Below are positions 36,233-44,435 of a stretch of DNA of 64,000 nucleotides, piece by piece. Source of the DNA: Pseudomonas subflava. Its GTDB lineage: Bacteria; Pseudomonadota; Gammaproteobacteria; Pseudomonadales; Pseudomonadaceae. The notes under the pieces are model-generated. The model had not been told where the DNA came from. It searched no databases and was given only the letters and a program-made list of their open reading frames with translations. Every line of letters begins with the position of its first letter. Positions within the stretch are counted from its first letter, which is position 1. The DNA lies in assembly GCF_023823685.1 (NCBI RefSeq), contig NZ_JAMXBF010000009.1:310001-374000 (forward strand). Direction: 5' to 3'. The translations under genes and the position numbers were made by a program.

Positions 36233-37152
36233 ACATGAGCCAACCGATCCGCGTGATGTTCGTCGACGACGAGGAACGCATCCTGCGCAGCCTGGCGCTG
36301 CAGTTCCGTCGTGACTACGAGGTGCTGGTGGAGAGCGATCCGCGGCGGGCGCTGGAGCGCCTGAAGAGCGAGCCGGTGCATGTTTTGGTCAGCGACCAGC
36401 GCATGCCGCAGATGAGCGGCTCCGAACTGCTGGCCCAGGCCGCCGAGCTGCAGCCGAATGCCGTGCGCATTCTCCTCACCGGTTATTCCGACCTTGACGC
36501 GGCCATCGAGGCGCTGAACAGCGGTGGCATCTTCCGCTACCTGACCAAGCCCTGGGAGCCCCGGGAGATGGCCGCCACCCTGCGCCAGGCCGGCGAGATC
36601 GCCGCGCTGCGCCAGCGCCAGGCGACACCTGCGGCGCCGCGCCCGGTCAGCGCCGAGGCGCTCAATCTGTTGCTGCTCGATGCCGACCCGCTGACCCTGG
36701 AATGCGTCGGCGCCTTCTGCAGCGAGGGCGGCCACCGCCTGCTGCGCGCCGACAACCTGAGCGAAGCGCTGCGCCAGCTCAACGAGGAACGCGTCGACCT
36801 GCTGGTCAGTGACCTCAAGCTCGGCGGAGCGGACACCGCGCCGCTGCTCAAGTCGCTGGCGCAGGCGCATCCGCGGTTGCTCAGCCTGGTGGTCACGCCG
36901 TTCCGCGACACCCAGGCACTGCTGGCGCTGATCAACGAGGCGCAGATCTTCCGCTACCTGCCCAAGCCGATCCGCAAGGGCATGTTCGACAAGGGCCTGC
37001 GCGCCGCCGCCGAACAGGCGCTGCTCTACCGCGCGCAACCGGAGCAGGTGGTGACCCGCCTGGCCGATGCGCCGCGTTCGCAGCCGGAGCGCGAGCGGGT
37101 CGGCAGCCTGCTGGGCATGCTCGGTCGCCTGCGCGAGCGGCTCAGCGCCTGA
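36229..37152 (+). CDS. Response regulator with two receiver domains and no output domain
   Basis: 307 residues; ATG 36229 overlaps the kinase stop (ATGA); ATG 36235 is possible. Receiver 1 (about 7-125) has DDE, phosphorylation site Asp56 in VSDQRMP and Lys107 in YLTKPW. Receiver 2 (about 145-260) has DAD, Asp195 in VSDLKLGG and Lys246 in YLPKPI. No DNA-binding, GGDEF, EAL or HD domain follows; the last 45 residues are a charged helical tail. Both receivers keep the key residues, so a phosphorelay or protein-interaction role with the adjacent kinase is likely. Confidence 0.88.
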   Translation: MNMSQPIRVMFVDDEERILRSLALQFRRDYEVLVESDPRRALERLKSEPVHVLVSDQRMPQMSGSELLAQAAELQPNAVRILLTGYSDLDAAIEALNSGGIFRYLTKPWEPREMAATLRQAGEIAALRQRQATPAAPRPVSAEALNLLLLDADPLTLECVGAFCSEGGHRLLRADNLSEALRQLNEERVDLLVSDLKLGGADTAPLLKSLAQAHPRLLSLVVTPFRDTQALLALINEAQIFRYLPKPIRKGMFDKGLRAAAEQALLYRAQPEQVVTRLADAPRSQPERERVGSLLGMLGRLRERLSA

Positions 37153-37185
37153 CGTTTGAATCACTTCATCGAGGATCGAATCCGC

Positions 37186-37380
37186 ATGAACATCACCCTG
37201 ATCGAAACCGGCGATAAGGGCTGGGTCGTCAAGCTGGCCGGCTGCGACGTGCCCTTCCGCTCCCAGGCCGATGCGGGCCTGTTCGTCGAGCGCCTGCAGC
37301 AGCGCCTGGAGGCGCCCCACGAATTGCCGCCGCTCGACGGTCATCTTCCTGTCACACAAGAAGCGGAGCATCGCCCCTGA
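37186..37380 (+). CDS. Small hypothetical protein after the two-component pair
   Basis: 64 residues from ATG 37186; TTG 37156 is an alternative. Sequence MNITLIETGDKGWVVKLAGC then VPFRSQADAGLFVERLQQRL, predicted compact alpha/beta. No family recognised. It follows the response regulator by 33 bases on the same strand and ends before a terminator, so it is the third gene of that unit. Confidence 0.65.
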   Translation: MNITLIETGDKGWVVKLAGCDVPFRSQADAGLFVERLQQRLEAPHELPPLDGHLPVTQEAEHRP

Positions 37381-37412
37381 CTCAGGTGCTGCTTCGAGCA
37401 ACAACCTCTCCT

Positions 37413-37437
37413 GCCGCGATCATCGCGGCTTTTTTTT
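37413..37437 (+). terminator. Terminator of the two-component operon
   Basis: GCCGCG (37413-37418) pairs with CGCGGC (37424-37429) around ATCAT, followed by T8. Confidence 0.9.
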
Positions 37438-37468
37438 GCCTGGGACACGGCGCCGCGGCATGGCATTG

Positions 37469-37486
37469 CTAGAGCAATTGCTCTAG
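37469..37486. promoter_or_regulatory. 18-bp perfect palindrome upstream of a hydrolase gene
   Basis: CTAGAGCAATTGCTCTAG is fully self-complementary and ends 34 bases before ATG 37521, a typical operator position. The cognate regulator is unknown. Confidence 0.5.
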
Positions 37487-37520
37487 ATTCGCCACAAAAA
37501 GCAGCCGCGGAGCAGGGCCG

Positions 37521-38378
37521 ATGAGCCACGCGATTTCGTTTTCAAGCGGGGCCTTCCAATGCCCCTATGCCCTCTACCCAGCGGCATCGCCGGCCGCCTT
37601 CACCTTGCTGGTGCTGCCGGCGCTGGGTGTGACGGCGCGCAAGTACGAGGGGCTGGCACGGGCGTTGAACGCGGCCGGGCATCATGTACTGGTGGCGGAC
37701 TGGCCCGGCCAGGGCGACAGCCAGCCGCGCCCGAGCCGCCGTCACGATTATGGCTATCGGCAGCTGGTGGAAGAGTTCGTGCCGGCGCTGCTCGCCGAGG
37801 CCCGGCGGCAGTTCCCTGAAGCCGCGCCGGTGCTGCTCGGGCACAGCCTGGGTGGTCATATCTCCACGCTGTATGCCGCGGCCAACCCGAGTGGCTCGGT
37901 GCCGGTGGTCGGCGTGGCCTGCGGCAACATCCATTACCGCAACTGGCAGGGCCGCGGCCGTCTGCTGACGCCCAGCGTGGCGCTGTTGTTCGGCCTGATC
38001 GTGCGCGTGCTCGGCTACCTGCCCGGGCGCCGGCTGGGCTTCGGTGGCCACGAGGCGCGCCGTCTGATGCTCGACTGGGGACGGGTGGCCTTCACCGGCA
38101 ACTACCGCCACCTGGGGCTGCCGCTGGCGCCGGCAGCCCATAACCGGGTCGCTTCGCTGTATCTGCAGATGGAGGGCGACCACTTCGCCCCGCCGGCCTC
38201 TACCCTCGGCCTGGCGGCGCTGATCCAGGCCGATCCGCGATTGCAGCGCCTCGCCTCGCCACGCCCCGCGCGGGAAAATCCGCACAGCGCCTGGCTGAAG
38301 GCGCCGCAGAGCGTGGCCGAATGCATCGACGCCTGGCTGCGCCGCGACCTCAGTGGGGAATCAGCAGGAGCAGCGTGA
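37521..38378 (+). CDS. Alpha/beta hydrolase family protein
   Basis: 285 residues, no signal peptide. Hydrolase features: LLVLPALGVTARKYEGLARA (oxyanion region replacing the usual HG), ADWPGQGDS, nucleophile elbow GHSLGG, and a late EGDHFAPP segment with a likely catalytic His. This is the cytosolic YheT/serine-aminopeptidase-like style of the fold. Substrate unknown. A perfect palindrome lies upstream. The 3' end overlaps the convergent MAPEG gene by 29 bases. Confidence 0.82.
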   Translation: MSHAISFSSGAFQCPYALYPAASPAAFTLLVLPALGVTARKYEGLARALNAAGHHVLVADWPGQGDSQPRPSRRHDYGYRQLVEEFVPALLAEARRQFPEAAPVLLGHSLGGHISTLYAAANPSGSVPVVGVACGNIHYRNWQGRGRLLTPSVALLFGLIVRVLGYLPGRRLGFGGHEARRLMLDWGRVAFTGNYRHLGLPLAPAAHNRVASLYLQMEGDHFAPPASTLGLAALIQADPRLQRLASPRPARENPHSAWLKAPQSVAECIDAWLRRDLSGESAGAA

Positions 38379-38724
38379 CCGCCAGCAGCACCAGCATGGT
38401 CAGCGCATGACTGACCTGGCGCAGCAGGAGCAGGCGGGCGAACAGCCCCGCGCAGTAGAGCAGGCGCAGCATGATAAAGGCGAAACCGAGGGCGGCGGTC
38501 AGCGGCCCGCCGATCTGCCCGCTGGCCTCGCCCAGGTAGAGCAGGACGATGAACAGCAGCGACTGCTCGAGGCTATTGCCATGGGCACGCATCGCCTTGA
38601 CCAGGTCCGGCTTGCCGCCGTCGCCGAAGGCCACCTGATTGCGCATGCGCAGGCGCGAGACGTTCAGCGACAGGGCGATCAGCAGCAGCGCCAGAACGGC
38701 GGCGACGTAGAGGCTGTAGAGCAT
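38350..38724 (-). CDS. MAPEG family membrane protein
   Basis: 124 residues with four hydrophobic helices and the MAPEG signature pattern (RNQVAFGDGGKPDLVKAMRA, then HGNSLEQSLLFIVLLYLGE), similar to the bacterial YecN group. Eukaryotic members are glutathione transferases or leukotriene enzymes; bacterial roles are mostly unassigned. It is convergent with the hydrolase gene and single-gene in context. Confidence 0.85.
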   Translation of the reverse strand: MLYSLYVAAVLALLLIALSLNVSRLRMRNQVAFGDGGKPDLVKAMRAHGNSLEQSLLFIVLLYLGEASGQIGGPLTAALGFAFIMLRLLYCAGLFARLLLLRQVSHALTMLVLLAVTLLLLIPH

Positions 38725-38837
38725 GGCGTTTCCCCTCGTTGTGATTGTCCGTCCAGCCTAGGGCCTGGCACGCACCCGGAGAAGCGGCGGATGGGACAAA
38801 GCCCGGCACGGGCCAGGCTCGGCCGGTCGAGCGGCGT

Positions 38838-39149
38838 TCATACGCGCTGGCGCTGCGCTTCCTCGACGTACTCCTTGAGCCAGCGCAGCACTTCCACCGC
38901 TTTCCAGCGGCCGGGATCGAACAGGGCGTAGGCCTGGCCCTGGTAACCGACCACATCGACCGGGCGGTGATAGCCGGCGCGCTGCAGCAGCGCCTCGATC
39001 TCGGCGAAGCAGGTGTTGAAGTGCACGCGCTTGAACGGCGTCTTGCTGCCGGTGACCAGGCCTTCCAGGCGCAGCTCGTCCACCGTGGCGCGGATGCTCT
39101 CCAGGGGCATCTGATTCACTTTATTCTTCAGCTGCAGTACGTCCAGCAT
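38838..39149 (-). CDS. Conserved hypothetical protein, 103 aa, possibly SOS-regulated
   Basis: 103 residues from ATG 39149; GAGGAG is 7 bases upstream, and the longer frame into the next gene is not used. Soluble alpha/beta protein (MLDVLQLKNKVNQMPLESIR, GYQGQAYALFDPGRWKAVEV). I do not recognise a characterised family. Its upstream region holds a CTG-N10-CAG box of LexA type, so damage induction is a testable guess. Confidence 0.75.
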   Translation of the reverse strand: MLDVLQLKNKVNQMPLESIRATVDELRLEGLVTGSKTPFKRVHFNTCFAEIEALLQRAGYHRPVDVVGYQGQAYALFDPGRWKAVEVLRWLKEYVEEAQRQRV

Positions 39150-39214
39150 GGTCGATCTCCTCGGGTCTACGGCCGCAAAAGAGTAAACGAAAAATACTGT
39201 ACAAATAAACACTA

Positions 39215-39230
39215 CTGGATAATAGTACAG
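39215..39230. promoter_or_regulatory. LexA-like SOS box
   Basis: CTGGATAATAGTACAG fits CTG-N10-CAG with an AT-rich centre; a second imperfect box CTGTACAAATAAACAC lies at 39197-39212. The outer CTGTAC and GTACAG also form an inverted pair. It lies between the divergent starts at 39149 and 39282. Confidence 0.55.
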
Positions 39231-39281
39231 CTCAAGTGTCGCCTGGATCACCGAACCGGAGCCGTAACAGGAGCTGCTTAT

Positions 39282-39668
39282 ATGCACCATAAGCTGATGA
39301 CAATTCTGCTGTTGGCCTTGCTGGCGGGTTGTGCCCAGCCCCAGGTCGAGCAGCCCAAGGCCAATGGCGCCTATCTGGTGATCGAGGGCGGCGAGGCCTG
39401 GGCCGTGCTGGTGCGTGACGGCAAGCGCATCGAGGAGGCCGGCCGGGTGCTGGATGTAGTCAGGCTGCAGGGGCAGGAGTCGAGCATTTCCGCCAGCTAC
39501 TTGATCGATACGCCCAACTGCGGTCGCCTGCGCTGGCTGACCGAGCGCGGCGGTGAAGGCGAGGTCACCCGCGTCGCGCTGGGCGGCAACGAGGCCCGCG
39601 AACGCCCCGGCTGCACCATTGCCAGCGACCTGTCGCGGGCCTGGACGGCGCTGGATTATTCGAGCTGA
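39282..39668 (+). CDS. Small hypothetical lipoprotein
   Basis: 128 residues from ATG 39282 with AGGAG 8 bases upstream; the long frame from 38745 is a shadow extension. Lipoprotein signal with lipobox LAGC. The mature domain has two cysteines (TPNCGRL and RPGCTIA) that could form a disulfide. No family recognised. Closed by a strong terminator shared with the aminotransferase gene. Confidence 0.75.
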   Translation: MHHKLMTILLLALLAGCAQPQVEQPKANGAYLVIEGGEAWAVLVRDGKRIEEAGRVLDVVRLQGQESSISASYLIDTPNCGRLRWLTERGGEGEVTRVALGGNEARERPGCTIASDLSRAWTALDYSS

Positions 39669-39672
39669 TGTG

Positions 39673-39703
39673 AAAAGGCCCCGACGCATGTCGGGGCCTT
39701 TTT
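39673..39703. terminator. Bidirectional terminator
   Basis: AAAAGGCCCCGAC (39673-39685) pairs with GTCGGGGCCTTTT (39690-39702) around GCAT, with T run following, between convergent genes. Confidence 0.93.
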
Positions 39704-39707
39704 CGTT

Positions 39708-40964
39708 TCACGCCGATTCGGGTTTGACCTTTCCGGTCGCTCGCTTCGGCTTGGCGGCGGGCGCCTCGATCAGGCCATCGGCGCGGAACATCGCCTTGAT
39801 GCCGCGGATGGCCTGGCGGGTACGGTCCTGGTTCTCGATCAGGGCGAAGCGCACGTGATCGTCGCCGTAGTCGCCGAAGCCCAGGCCCGGCGAGACGCAG
39901 ACCTTGGCTTCCAGCAGCAGCTTCTTGGCGAACTCCAGCGAGCCCAGGTGCGCATAGGGCTCGGGAATCTTGGCCCAGATGTACATGGAGGCCTTGGGCT
40001 TCTCCACCATCCAGCCGGCCTCGTGCAGGCCCTTGACCAGCATGTTGCGGCGCTCGCGGTACTGCTCGGCGATATCGCGCACGCACTGCTGGTCGCCTTC
40101 CAGCGCAGCGATGGCAGCCACCTGCAGGGGCGTGAAGGTGCCGTAGTCGTGATAGCTCTTGATCCGCGCCAGGGCGCCGACCAGCTCCGGGTTGCCGACC
40201 ATGAAACCGATGCGCCAGCCGGCCATGTTGTAGCTCTTGGACAGGGTGAAGAACTCCACGGCGATGTCCTTGGCGCCTTCCACCTGCATGATCGACGGCG
40301 CCTTCCAGCCGTCGTAGACGATGTCGGCGTATGCCAGGTCGTGCACCACCAGCACGTCGTATCGCTTGGCCAGCGCCACCACGCGCTCGAAGAAGTCCAG
40401 CTCCACGCACTGGGCGGTGGGGTTGGAGGGGAAACCGAGGATCATCATCTTCGGCTTGGGGATGGCTTCGCGAATGGCTCGCTCCAGTTCGGCGAAGAAG
40501 TCCACGCCCGGCACCAGCGGCACCGAGCGCACCTGGGCGCCGGCGATCACCGCGCCGTAGATGTGGATGGGGTAGCTGGGGTTGGGCACCAGCACAGTGT
40601 CGCCGTGGTCCAGGGTGGCAAGCATCAGGTGTGCCAGGCCTTCCTTGGAGCCGATGGTGACGATGGCCTCGCTTTCCGGGTCGATCTCCACGGCATAGCG
40701 ATCCTTGTACCAGCGCGAGATGGCGCGGCGCAGGCGCGGAATGCCGCGGGAGGTGGAGTAGCCGTGGGTGTCTTCGCGCTGGGCGACCTGCACCAGCTTC
40801 TCGACGATGTGCGGCGGCGTGGCGCCGTCCGGATTGCCCATGCTGAAGTCGATGATGTCCTCGCCACGGCGACGGGCGGCCATCTTCAGTTCGGCAGTGA
40901 TGTTGAAAACGTAGGGGGGGAGACGATCGATGCGCGCAAAGCGGCGCTTGGCGTTGTCGGCCAT
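39708..40964 (-). CDS. alaC: Alanine/glutamate-pyruvate-type aminotransferase
   Basis: 418 residues from ATG 40964 with GAGGA just upstream. Class I/II PLP aminotransferase: SMGNPDGATP (substrate Gly/Asn), NPSYPIH, VVHDLAYADIVYDGW, PLP lysine in TLSKSYNMAGWR, and the C-terminal Arg in VRFALIEN. The opening residues FARIDRLPPYVFNI are typical of AlaC (YfdZ), which makes alanine from pyruvate and glutamate. It has a 20-residue basic C-terminal tail. Confidence 0.85.
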   Translation of the reverse strand: MADNAKRRFARIDRLPPYVFNITAELKMAARRRGEDIIDFSMGNPDGATPPHIVEKLVQVAQREDTHGYSTSRGIPRLRRAISRWYKDRYAVEIDPESEAIVTIGSKEGLAHLMLATLDHGDTVLVPNPSYPIHIYGAVIAGAQVRSVPLVPGVDFFAELERAIREAIPKPKMMILGFPSNPTAQCVELDFFERVVALAKRYDVLVVHDLAYADIVYDGWKAPSIMQVEGAKDIAVEFFTLSKSYNMAGWRIGFMVGNPELVGALARIKSYHDYGTFTPLQVAAIAALEGDQQCVRDIAEQYRERRNMLVKGLHEAGWMVEKPKASMYIWAKIPEPYAHLGSLEFAKKLLLEAKVCVSPGLGFGDYGDDHVRFALIENQDRTRQAIRGIKAMFRADGLIEAPAAKPKRATGKVKPESA

Positions 40965-41043
40965 GGCTTCCTCGAGGTACGTAAGCGCCCGGAACCGTCC
41001 GAGCGACGTCGGCCACATGCGTGTGGCCCGGCGGCGACGATAA

Positions 41044-41080
41044 GCGCAGCGACGGGGCCTTGTCGAGCCCCGCGCTGCGC
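41044..41080. terminator. Strong hairpin between alaC and the lyase gene
   Basis: GCGCAGCGACGGGGC (41044-41058) pairs with GCCCCGCGCTGCGC (41067-41080) with one bulged base and an 8-base loop; no T tract. A probable transcript end for the lyase gene on the minus strand. Confidence 0.5.
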
Positions 41081-41085
41081 TGCGT

Positions 41086-42174
41086 TCACTCGGCGGCTGG
41101 GCGAATCACGATCGAGAAGGTCTTGGCATGGGTGCTGCCGTTGACGTCGCTCACCTGCACCATGAACCAGTGGGCCCGCTCCGAAACCGCCCTGGCTTCG
41201 GGGGTGCCGCTCAGCACGCCGTCAGGCGCCAGGCGCAGCCCCGCCGGCGGATGGCCGCTGACCAGTTTCCAGGTCGCGCCGCCGCGTCCCCCTGTGCTGT
41301 ACAGCTGCTCCAGGTAGGGGCTTCCCGCGCGCGCGGGCGGCAATATCGCTCGACTGTTGATCAGCAGGCCATCGTTGGGATGGCTGGCGGCCAGGCGGTA
41401 GAACTTCACCCGGCCGCCTTCGCTCGCGCTGTCGCCGTGCATGTGCAGGTAGGCGCCGGCCTTGAAGTAGAAGTTTTCGCCGTCCCAGGCCGGACTCATG
41501 GCCATGCGCGCGGGTTCGCCTCCGTCGACCGAGGCCATGGCCCGGTTGTTCTCGACCTTGAGCTGGTAGCTGAAGGTTTCCCCCAGGTCGACCCCGGTGG
41601 CCAGCACATGCTTGCTGTAGGGCGGGCCCTGGATCGGCGTTTCCTGCAGCTTGGCGATCACCTGGCCGGTGCCGGCGGCGTGGTCGTAAAGGTAATAGAT
41701 CATGATCAGGGGCGGGCTGCCGTGGCCGTGGACCTGGCCGACGATGACCATGCCGTCGCTGGGCACCTGGACAACCTTGACCATGGCATCCAGCACCGAG
41801 CTGCCGGCACCGTTCCAGATCAACGGGAACTCGCGCAGCTCCGAGCGGGGGCTGCTGGAGCCGCCGATGGTGGCGCCGTTGAGCGGAGCCCAGAAGGTCA
41901 TCGCACCGTCGTTCTTGTCGGTGTTGAACCATCGGCCCTGATAGCCCTGCGGGCCCGCGATCAGGTCGGGACGCAGGATGAGCGCATCGCCCGAGTTACC
42001 GCCGTCTGCGTCGGCGGGGATGGTGATGTTCCAGTCTTCAAGGGCGAAGTTGCCGCCCGGCGGGACATTGCGATACAGGTCGGCGTGCGACTCGCCCAGC
42101 AGCAGACTGCCGAGCAGGGCGGAGCCGAACAGCGCGCGGCGCCGGTTCGACGAAGGGATGGAGCGTCCTGACAT
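41086..42174 (-). CDS. PL7-family alginate lyase-like protein with C-terminal Ig-like domain
   Basis: 362 residues from ATG 42174 (GAGGA 6 bases upstream). The N-terminus NRRRALFGSALLGSLLLG resembles a twin-arginine signal. Residues about 38-265 carry the three PL7 hallmarks: RSELRE (110-115), QVH (147-149) and YFKAGAYLH (236-244). Residues about 280-362 resemble a putative Ig (He-PIG) domain (GATWKLVSGHPPAGLRLAPD, then GVLSGTPE). It is expected to be exported and to depolymerise alginate or a related uronic polymer by beta-elimination; the family also occurs as PA1784. Confidence 0.83.
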   Translation of the reverse strand: MSGRSIPSSNRRRALFGSALLGSLLLGESHADLYRNVPPGGNFALEDWNITIPADADGGNSGDALILRPDLIAGPQGYQGRWFNTDKNDGAMTFWAPLNGATIGGSSSPRSELREFPLIWNGAGSSVLDAMVKVVQVPSDGMVIVGQVHGHGSPPLIMIYYLYDHAAGTGQVIAKLQETPIQGPPYSKHVLATGVDLGETFSYQLKVENNRAMASVDGGEPARMAMSPAWDGENFYFKAGAYLHMHGDSASEGGRVKFYRLAASHPNDGLLINSRAILPPARAGSPYLEQLYSTGGRGGATWKLVSGHPPAGLRLAPDGVLSGTPEARAVSERAHWFMVQVSDVNGSTHAKTFSIVIRPAAE

Positions 42175-42322
42175 GCTGGGTCCTCTTGGCCGAGGGACGA
42201 CACGCATCGTTCAAGACTTCACCCCTTCGAAACGTCGGCATGACGAACCCCGTGTGGGTGGGCGTCCGCCAGTCGCGGACCTGGGAAAGACCCTCGTTCC
42301 GCGCCGGTAGTTCGATGCCATT

Positions 42323-43675
42323 TCAGCCGCCGAAGCGGCGACGTAGACGCATCAGCAGGTCGGCCAGCAGCTGGATATCGGCGTCCGTGGTGCGCCAGGA
42401 GGAAACACTGAGGCGAAATGCCGGACGACCCTGCCAGACGGTCGGGCCGAACCAGACCTCGCCGGAGGCCTGGGCCGCCTCGCGTATGGCAATGGTCTGC
42501 TCGTCCGAGTCGCCACGCACCAGCACCTGGTTGAGCACGACCCGATTGAGCACCTGGTAGCCGCCGGCGCGCAGCGTCTCGCCCAGTTCGCCGGCCTGGC
42601 GGATATGGCGGTCGATGAGTTCACGCAGGCCGTCGCGACCCAGACTGGCCAGGGCCGCCCAGACGGCCACGCCACGGGCGCGACGGGAGAATTCCAGGGT
42701 CAGATTCTTCTGCGCGTCCCTGCTCGCGGTGGCATAGGCCGCGTCGCTGTTCATCGCCGCGGCCAGGGCGTCGGCGTCGCGGCAGATGGCCATGGCGCTG
42801 TCGTACGGTGTGTTCAGCCACTTGTGGCCATCGGTGGTCCAGCTGTCGGCCAGTTCCACTCCGGCGGCCAGGTGCGCGGAAGACGAGGCCCTGGCCCACA
42901 GGCCGAAGGCGCCGTCGACGTGCACCCAGGCGCCGGCTTGGCGGGCCCTGGGAATCAGCTCGGCGAAGCGGTCGAACTCGCCGGTGTTGACCTCACCGGC
43001 CTGCAGGATCAGCAGGGTGCGTTCGTCCAGGGCCGGCAGGCGCGCCGGATCGATGCGCCCGTGCTCGTCCACCGGCGCGTAGTGCAGGCGATTCATGCCG
43101 AAGCCGAGCACGCGCAAGGCTTTCTTCACGGTGATGTGAGCCGTCTCGGCGAGCACCACGCGGATTTCCGGGGCGCCCATCAGGCCGTCGGCGTCGAAGT
43201 CCCAGCCCAGGCGCGCCAGGAGCGTGCGGCGAGCGGCGGACAGGCAGGCCAGGGTGCAGGCGGTGGCGCTGGTACCGAAGCCCACCGCGCTCTGCGGCGG
43301 CAGTCCCAGGGCTTCGCAGACCCAGCGTCCGGCAACCTTCTCCAGGCGGTCGGCCGCGGGTGAGTTGTCGAAAGACGAGGCGCACTGGTCCCAGGCCAGC
43401 ACCAGGCGCTCGGCGGCCGCGGCGGCCGGCAGCGTGGCGCCGATGACGAAGCCGAAGTAGCGCGGCCCGTTGCTCGCCACCGTGGCCGGCGAGCCAATCT
43501 CGTCGAGCTGCTGCAGAACCTGCTCGGCGGCCCGGCCGTTGTCCGGCAGGGGATGGTCGAACTCCGCGAGGGCGGCGATGGCCGCGGCATCCGGGTAGAC
43601 CCGGCGTTCGGGTGTGCCGTCGAAATAGGCGAGGGCGCGGCGGTCGGCCTCGGCCAGCAGATTGCGTTCGTTCAT
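42323..43675 (-). CDS. Group II PLP-dependent decarboxylase
   Basis: 450 residues. It belongs to the aromatic-L-amino-acid/glutamate decarboxylase family: NGPRYFGFVIGAT, HVDGAFGLWA, PLP lysine in SWTTDGHKWLN, then a small C-terminal domain. The substrate cannot be read from the sequence; relatives act on aromatic amino acids, glutamate, aspartate or cysteine-sulfinate. Single gene between the lyase and nasT. Confidence 0.85.
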   Translation of the reverse strand: MNERNLLAEADRRALAYFDGTPERRVYPDAAAIAALAEFDHPLPDNGRAAEQVLQQLDEIGSPATVASNGPRYFGFVIGATLPAAAAAERLVLAWDQCASSFDNSPAADRLEKVAGRWVCEALGLPPQSAVGFGTSATACTLACLSAARRTLLARLGWDFDADGLMGAPEIRVVLAETAHITVKKALRVLGFGMNRLHYAPVDEHGRIDPARLPALDERTLLILQAGEVNTGEFDRFAELIPRARQAGAWVHVDGAFGLWARASSSAHLAAGVELADSWTTDGHKWLNTPYDSAMAICRDADALAAAMNSDAAYATASRDAQKNLTLEFSRRARGVAVWAALASLGRDGLRELIDRHIRQAGELGETLRAGGYQVLNRVVLNQVLVRGDSDEQTIAIREAAQASGEVWFGPTVWQGRPAFRLSVSSWRTTDADIQLLADLLMRLRRRFGG

Positions 43676-43836
43676 GATCCGGCCTCGGCCAGGGAAGGGC
43701 CTTCTACCCTAGCCAGGCGCGGCGCGTGACGGCAGATACAGGCGGCAACGCAGGTGAGCGGAACAGCGCCGCCTGCCGGCTCGCCAGCACCGGTACAGCG
43801 GGCCCGGCGAGCGGTACAGTCGGTTGGCCGCAGCGA

Positions 43837-44415
43837 TCAGCCGCCCAGCATGTCGTGCATGGCGATGATCTGTTCGGCCACCTGGATTAGCTTCTGCTGG
43901 CGGCTCATGGCCTGGCGGCGCATCAGGGTGTAGGCGTCTTCCTCGTTGCAGCTCTTCATCTTCATCAGTAGCCCCTTGGCCAGCTCGATGCGCTTGCGCT
44001 CGGCCAGCTGTGCGTCGCGGGCCTGCAGCTGGGCGCGCAGGGCCTGGTCGCTCTCGAAGCGGGCCATGGCCACGTCGAGGATCGGCTGCAGGCGCTCGGT
44101 CTGAATGCCCTCGACGATGTAGGCGCTGACCCCGGACTGGATGGCCTGGCGCATCACCTGGGGGTCGTGCTCGTCGGTGAACATGACGATGGGGCGCGGC
44201 TGGTCGCGCGTCACCAGCACCACCTGCTCCATCACGTCGCGGCCCGGCGACTCGGTGTCGATCAGCACCACGTCCGGGCGCACCGCCTCGACCCGCTCGG
44301 GCAGGTCGATGGTCAGCCCGGACTCGTCGACCACCTCGAAACCGGCCTCGACCAGGGCGCTCTTCAGGCGGCCGACCTTCTTCGGCGTATCGTTGATCAG
44401 GAGTATGCGCAGCAT
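43837..44415 (-). CDS. nasT: ANTAR response regulator NasT
   Basis: 192 residues: a receiver-like domain (about 1-120; LLINDTPKKVGRLKSAL, DVVLIDTESPGRD) and a C-terminal ANTAR RNA-binding domain (about 130-190; LAERKRIELAKGLLMKMKSC then EEDAYTLMRRQAM). NasT is an antiterminator for nitrate/nitrite assimilation mRNA leaders and is held inactive by NasS when nitrate is absent. It is 20 bases downstream of nasS. No nitrate assimilation structural gene is in the window. Confidence 0.92.
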   Translation of the reverse strand: MLRILLINDTPKKVGRLKSALVEAGFEVVDESGLTIDLPERVEAVRPDVVLIDTESPGRDVMEQVVLVTRDQPRPIVMFTDEHDPQVMRQAIQSGVSAYIVEGIQTERLQPILDVAMARFESDQALRAQLQARDAQLAERKRIELAKGLLMKMKSCNEEDAYTLMRRQAMSRQQKLIQVAEQIIAMHDMLGG

Positions 44416-44435
44416 CGTGCTTGTATCTCGGTCCG

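Noticed and set aside
38745..39281. Longer start for the small lipoprotein at 39282
   Set aside because: It would be antisense to the 103-aa gene and hide the lipoprotein signal.
41019..41085. Possible small RNA between alaC and the lyase gene
   Set aside because: Only one strong hairpin is seen, with no promoter; better explained as a transcript end.
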